From the NCBI RefSeq assembly GCF_000337795.1, contig NZ_AOLP01000001.1, positions 124,001 to 188,000 on the forward strand: a stretch of DNA of 64,000 nucleotides, in the 5' to 3' direction. Origin of the DNA: Haloferax denitrificans ATCC 35960. GTDB lineage: Archaea; Halobacteriota; Halobacteria; Halobacteriales; Haloferacaceae. Below, piece by piece: positions 60,110 through 64,000 of this stretch. The position numbers and the translations under genes were made by a program. How positions within the stretch are numbered: the stretch's first letter is position 1; each line of letters starts with the position of its first letter. Below the pieces are notes generated by a model. It saw only the letters and a program-made list of their open reading frames with translations. It made no database searches and was not told the DNA's origin.

Positions 60110-61324
60110 CTAGCAGCCGCTGGCGCTACACGGCACGGTGACGTCGCCGTTGATGATGGCCTCTCTCGCCGCTTCGAGGTTCTCCGTGACCACGTCCGGC
60201 AGTTCGCCGCCGACCGCCTGCCCTAAGACGACGCGGACGGCATCCTCTTCGAGACCGAGGATGTTCGCGCCCTGCACCGCCGACCAGTTGTCCTGCACGG
60301 TGGCCTCCGCGACCTCGTAGGTCCCCTCGTTGATGTACTTCACCGCAGAGCCCATGATGACGTCCTCGTACTCGGGGAGCGTGACGGACTGGTCCGCGTC
60401 GACGCCGATGGCGAACCGGTTTGCGTCCTGCGCCGCCTGGAAGACGCCCTGTCCCGCCGCCGCCGCGGCGTGGTAGACGATGTCCGCGCCGGCGTCGTAC
60501 TGCGAAGTGGCGATGTTGTTGGCGGTCTGCGTGTCGGTGTAGTTCCCGATGTAGCCGACTCTGACGTCGACGTTCTCGTCGACCCACTCGACGCCCGCGC
60601 GGTAGGAGCGCTCGAAGGCGTTGATGAGCGAGCCGTCGACGCCGCCGACGAACCCGACGGTGGACGAGTCCGGGTCGAGCGAGTTCCCCTCGTAGGAGAG
60701 CTCGCGGGTCGTCATCGTCCCCGCCAGCACGCCCGCCTGGAACGACATCTGGTGGTTCGCCCACGTGTACCCCGCGACGTTCGGCTGGTCGACGGAGTCG
60801 TTTATCAGCATCCAGTTCTGGTCCGGGTACGCCTCGGCGTTCGTCTGGAGCGCCTGCGTGTGGTTGTAGCTGACCAGCACGACGAGGTCGTAGTCGGGGT
60901 TCGTGCTCTCGGCGAGTCGAGACTGAACCGTCTGGTAGTTCGACTGGTTCGTCTCTTCGACCTGCTGAATCTCGATGTCGTACTCCTCGGCGGCCGTCTG
61001 AAGCCCCTGAAGCGCGAGGTCGTTGAACGCTTGGTCGCCGAAGCCGGCCGGGCTGGAGACGATAGCGACGTTCGTCGTCTCGCCGCCCGACCCGCCGCTT
61101 TCGGTCGTCTCGCCGCTTGTCTCCGAGTCGTCGCCGCCGCCGTCGTCCGCGGCGGTCGTCGTGGTCTCTTCGGAGTCGCCCCCGGAGAGACAGCCCGCGA
61201 CCCCAGCTATCGCCGCGAGGCTGAGTCCCGATTTGAGAACGTCGCGGCGCTCGACGCCGCGTCGTGTCTCCTGTGTCCCTGTCTCGCCTGCCGAATCGCC
61301 TGCACCGGTGTCCCTTGTTGCCAT
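60110..61324 (-). CDS. BMP-family substrate-binding lipoprotein
   Basis: The 404-residue extracellular binding protein is anchored by a lipid. The Tat signal RRDVLKSGLSLAAIAGVAGC has its lipobox Cys at about 45. A Thr/Ser/Glu-rich linker follows, then the BMP domain (VAIVSSPAGFGDQAFNDLALQGLQTAAEEY, AGVLAGTMTTRELS and VDADQSV regions). It delivers nucleoside-type solutes to the permease pair. It is the first gene of the operon, 57 bp before the ATPase gene. Confidence 0.93.
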   Translation of the reverse strand: MATRDTGAGDSAGETGTQETRRGVERRDVLKSGLSLAAIAGVAGCLSGGDSEETTTTAADDGGGDDSETSGETTESGGSGGETTNVAIVSSPAGFGDQAFNDLALQGLQTAAEEYDIEIQQVEETNQSNYQTVQSRLAESTNPDYDLVVLVSYNHTQALQTNAEAYPDQNWMLINDSVDQPNVAGYTWANHQMSFQAGVLAGTMTTRELSYEGNSLDPDSSTVGFVGGVDGSLINAFERSYRAGVEWVDENVDVRVGYIGNYTDTQTANNIATSQYDAGADIVYHAAAAAGQGVFQAAQDANRFAIGVDADQSVTLPEYEDVIMGSAVKYINEGTYEVAEATVQDNWSAVQGANILGLEEDAVRVVLGQAVGGELPDVVTENLEAAREAIINGDVTVPCSASGC

Positions 61325-61340
61325 TGTGTTGCCTCAGACT

Positions 61341-61372
61341 CACTCAATCCTGAGTAACATAAATAATTATGC
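61341..61372 (-). promoter_or_regulatory. TrmB-like operator and TATA region of the BMP operon
   Basis: On the minus strand, TACT-CAGGATT-GAGTG (61356-61341) matches the TrmB consensus TACT-N7/8-GAGTA except for the last base. AATTATTTATG (about 61358-61372) looks like the TATA element. The site lies between it and the ATG at 61324, where binding would block transcription. Confidence 0.55.
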
Positions 61373-61587
61373 GCTATTTTCGCATGGTAAACGGGTGAGA
61401 TGAAAGTGTGAGATATTCGTTTATCGCACGTCCGCCCGTAAACGGACGGGGGTCGTACAGACCCGGACGCGCGCGGGGCCGTTCGGCGTCCGCTCGACCT
61501 AGTTTCCGAACGCGACTGGGCGACAATTCACCGAATCGTCAATTTAGACCGGGGGATTAATGATAATCACACGCAAAAGACTCGGAG

Positions 61588-62049
61588 ATGACCTACGAGA
61601 ACCTCGATTCCGACCTCATCAACGCGCTCCTCGAAGACGGGCGGCGCAGTCTCCGGAGCCTCGCCGAAGAACTCGACGTGTCGGTGACGACCGTCTCGAA
61701 CCACCTGCGAGACCTCGAAGACGAGGGAATCATCGAGGGCTACACGCCCCGGGTCGACTACGACGCGCTGGGCTACGACGTGACCGCGGTCATGCACCTC
61801 AAAGTAGAGGGGAGCGCCCTCTCGGAGGTCACCGAACTGCTCGCCGACGAGCCACAGATGGTGTCGGTGTACGAGGTCACCGGCGACTACGACGTGCTCG
61901 CCGTCGGGAAGTTCAAAAACACCGACGACATGAACCGCCAGATTAAGGCGCTGTTGAGCGAGGCCCCGATTCGGGAGTCGAACACGAGCGTCGTCCTCAA
62001 CGCGGTCTCCGAAAACGAGCAGTTCAGCCTCGGCGACGACGACGCCTGA
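61588..62049 (+). CDS. Lrp/AsnC-family transcriptional regulator
   Basis: The 153-residue protein has an N-terminal helix-turn-helix ([44 protein letters not shown], about 6-50). A C-terminal RAM ligand-binding domain follows ([34 protein letters not shown], about 62-145). It controls amino-acid or nitrogen genes in relatives. The gene stands alone here between the BMP operon and a convergent kinase gene. Confidence 0.92.
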   Translation: MTYENLDSDLINALLEDGRRSLRSLAEELDVSVTTVSNHLRDLEDEGIIEGYTPRVDYDALGYDVTAVMHLKVEGSALSEVTELLADEPQMVSVYEVTGDYDVLAVGKFKNTDDMNRQIKALLSEAPIRESNTSVVLNAVSENEQFSLGDDDA

Positions 62050-62055
62050 GGCGGC

Positions 62056-63975
62056 TCAGTCGACGCGGAACTCGAACCGCGCACCGCCTTCGGCTCCCTC
62101 CGACACCGTCACCTCCCAGCCGTGTGTGGCCGCGACCTGTGAGACGATGTTCAGGCCGAAGCCGGTCCCCTGCGGCGACGTGGTGTAGCCGGCTTCGAAC
62201 ACGGTGTCGCGGTCCTCCGGAGGGATTCCCACGCCGTCGTCTTCGACGAAGAACCCGCGGTCGGTCTCGCCGACGGTGACGGTCACGCCGCCGTCGGCGG
62301 AACCGTGCTCGACGGCGCCGTCGGACGGAGTCCGACTGCCCGTGGAACCGTGTTCCACGGCGTCATCAGACGCAGTCTGGTTGCCTGTAGAACCGTGTTC
62401 GACAGCGTTCCGAAACAGGTTTTCGAGGAGTTGCTGGAGTTGGTCGCGGTCGGCGTCGACGACGGTGTCGGTCTCGACGGCCAACGTCGCGCCGTCGGTC
62501 ACCACGTTCTGCCAGCACGTCCGCGCGAGGTCGGACAGCGCGACCGGTTCGACCGTCATGGCGTCGTCGCCGTCGCGGGCGAGCACGAGCAGGTCGCTGA
62601 TGAGGTCGTCCATGCGGTCCAGCGCGCGGTCGATATCGTCGAGGTGGTCGCTGTCGCAGTCGTCTCGAAGGAGTTCGAGCCGGCCCATCGCGACCTGCAG
62701 TGGGTTGCGGAGGTCGTGACTCACGACGCTCGTAAAGCGGTCGAGTCGCTCGTTCTGCTCGACGAGTTCGGCCTCGCGTGCCTTCTGCTCGCTGATGTCG
62801 CGAATCATCGCGACGAACAGGTCCTCCCCGGCGAGGTTGAGCTGGATGAGGTGCACCTCGGTGGGGAACGTCGTGCCGTCGCGGCGTTCGAGCGCGCCTT
62901 CGAACCGCTGTGGCTCGTTCGCCGGGAGGTCCGCCCAGAACGACTCCGAGCGGTCCCGTTCGGAGGAGGGGTCGAGGTCCCAGACGGTCTTGCCGACGAG
63001 CTCCGCCTCGCTGTAGCCCAGTTCCTCGCACATCCGCTGGTTCACGTCTTGGATGGTGCCGTCGTCTTCGTGGACGACGACGAGGTCCGGCGAGTGTTCG
63101 AACAGGGCTTCGAGCCGGGCGGTGTTCGAACGCAGGAGCTCCTCGTAGGTCTTCCGCGGCGTGATGTCGTCTTGGAAGCCGACGAAAAAGTCGATTCCGC
63201 CGTCGTCGTCGAAGATGGGCGCGACGCGCACGCGGTTCCAGAACTCGGTGCCGTCCTTGCGGTAGTTCAGCAGTTCGGTCGTCACGGGCTCGCGGTCTTC
63301 GACCGCCTCCCGGAGTTCGGCGATAGACGCCTCGTCGGTCGCCTCGCCCTGCAGGAACCGACAGTTCCGACCGAGGGCTTCGTCACGGCCGTACCCGGTG
63401 AGTTCGGTGAACTGCTCGTTGGCGTAGACGATGGGGTTGTCCGCCGCGTGGGGGTCGGTGAGGACGATTCCGACGGGCGCTTCGTCCATCGCTCGTTCCC
63501 TGACCGACAGGCGCGTTTCGAGCGTCTCGCTCCGCGATGCCCGAGTAGTCCGGACGCGCTCGACGGCGTTCTCGATACGCGCGGCGAGGAGTCGGTACTG
63601 GGTCGCGTCGTCGCCCTTCCGGAGATACTCGGCGCCCGCGGATATCGCCTCACCCGCTATCTCCTCGCGCGCCCGTTCGGTAAAGAGGATAAACGGGAGT
63701 TCGGGGAACTCGTCGCGGACCCGCGACAGCACGTCGAGGCCGTCGAGGTCGGGCATGTCGTAGCCGCAGACGACGCAGTCGAACGCCGCGTCACCGCTCC
63801 GAATTCGGTCGAGCGCGGCCCGCGGGTCCGACTCGGTATGGACGGTGAGTCGCCCGCGCTCGCGCTCCAGTTGCGACGCGGCGCGCGCCGCGAAGTCGCG
63901 GTCGTCTTCGACGTAGAGGACGTCGATAGACGCCGACACCGAGAGCGAACGCGACGCGTTACGAGACGAATCCAT
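62056..63975 (-). CDS. LOV-domain hybrid histidine kinase with degenerate receiver
   Basis: The 639-residue protein has an N-terminal receiver domain (about 18-130) and a PAS/LOV domain (about 155-275) with the flavin motif GRNCRFLQG (Cys about 202) and LLNYRKDGTEFWN. A second PAS (about 285-400), HisKA (VVSHDLRNPL, His about 415) and an HATPase domain (about 500-639, GVGIPPE, GTGFGL) follow. The receiver's phosphoacceptor Asp is Gly (CGYDMPDLDG). The N-box region contains a 15-residue tandem repeat. The LOV domain suggests blue-light or redox sensing. Confidence 0.9.
   Translation of the reverse strand: MDSSRNASRSLSVSASIDVLYVEDDRDFAARAASQLERERGRLTVHTESDPRAALDRIRSGDAAFDCVVCGYDMPDLDGLDVLSRVRDEFPELPFILFTERAREEIAGEAISAGAEYLRKGDDATQYRLLAARIENAVERVRTTRASRSETLETRLSVRERAMDEAPVGIVLTDPHAADNPIVYANEQFTELTGYGRDEALGRNCRFLQGEATDEASIAELREAVEDREPVTTELLNYRKDGTEFWNRVRVAPIFDDDGGIDFFVGFQDDITPRKTYEELLRSNTARLEALFEHSPDLVVVHEDDGTIQDVNQRMCEELGYSEAELVGKTVWDLDPSSERDRSESFWADLPANEPQRFEGALERRDGTTFPTEVHLIQLNLAGEDLFVAMIRDISEQKAREAELVEQNERLDRFTSVVSHDLRNPLQVAMGRLELLRDDCDSDHLDDIDRALDRMDDLISDLLVLARDGDDAMTVEPVALSDLARTCWQNVVTDGATLAVETDTVVDADRDQLQQLLENLFRNAVEHGSTGNQTASDDAVEHGSTGSRTPSDGAVEHGSADGGVTVTVGETDRGFFVEDDGVGIPPEDRDTVFEAGYTTSPQGTGFGLNIVSQVAATHGWEVTVSEGAEGGARFEFRVD
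62300..62404. repeat. 45-bp tandem repeat inside the kinase gene
   Basis: GAACCGTG(C/T)TC starts at 62300, 62345 and 62390. It encodes three AVEHGS units spaced 15 residues apart next to the N-box of the ATPase domain. It is an in-frame expansion of a kinase ATP-lid region. Confidence 0.8.
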
Positions 63976-64000
63976 ACGCGGCGGAACATGACGCCAAGAC

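Overview
The window is haloarchaeal DNA, most likely from Haloferax or a close relative. Supporting signs are acidic proteins, leaderless genes with TATA-like boxes about 27 bp upstream, Tat lipoproteins, an archaeal initiator tRNA, Orc1/Cdc6, TrmB and HTH-10 regulators, and a high-GC right flank. It has two ordinary flanks around about 47 kb of lower-GC accessory DNA full of broken genes. Left flank (1-3806): a phosphohexomutase, a family-4 glycosyltransferase and a pair of membrane proteins. Right flank (about 51.2-64 kb): a nucleotide-sugar epimerase, a TFS-like zinc-ribbon protein, small membrane proteins, a TrmB-type regulator beside a complete BMP-type (nucleoside-like) ABC transporter operon, an Lrp-type regulator, and a LOV-domain histidine kinase. 

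The accessory block behaves like an integrated plasmid or conjugative element. It has an Orc1/Cdc6 gene flanked on both sides by nine copies of an origin-type repeat (5.1-7.3 kb). Outside those lie three direct-inverted-direct repeat triads and a duplicated segment of about 420 bp. It also has a conjugation-like operon (28.0-35.3 kb: small membrane protein, large secreted anchored protein, Tat lipoprotein, polytopic VirB6-like protein, VirB4-N-like protein, VirB4-like ATPase), a 1208-residue VirD4-like coupling ATPase and a primase-polymerase (44.8-49.7 kb). Between these are at least seven toxin-antitoxin modules or remnants, three paralogous ATPase-nuclease fusion genes, two TnpB elements plus a TnpB fragment, an RNA-ligase-like gene and an initiator tRNA-Met gene. 

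The most striking structure is a family of elements ending in GGCTCTGTTGAAATCC, which resembles IS6-family ends. They contain no transposase but carry unrelated genes or nothing. Four can be delimited. Three have perfect 8-bp target duplications: 11959-12083, 37252-37602 and 41646-42591. The fourth, 11018-13409, carries a regulator and an acyl-CoA dehydrogenase and has a 7/8 duplication. One insertion splits a gene, and removing it restores the reading frame exactly. Solitary ends of the same family are scattered through the accessory block. A second recurring pattern is the 3' end of the epimerase gene, present three times and each time just downstream of a PIN-toxin gene or its remnant. This suggests repeated recombination at the right border. 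No integrase was recognised.
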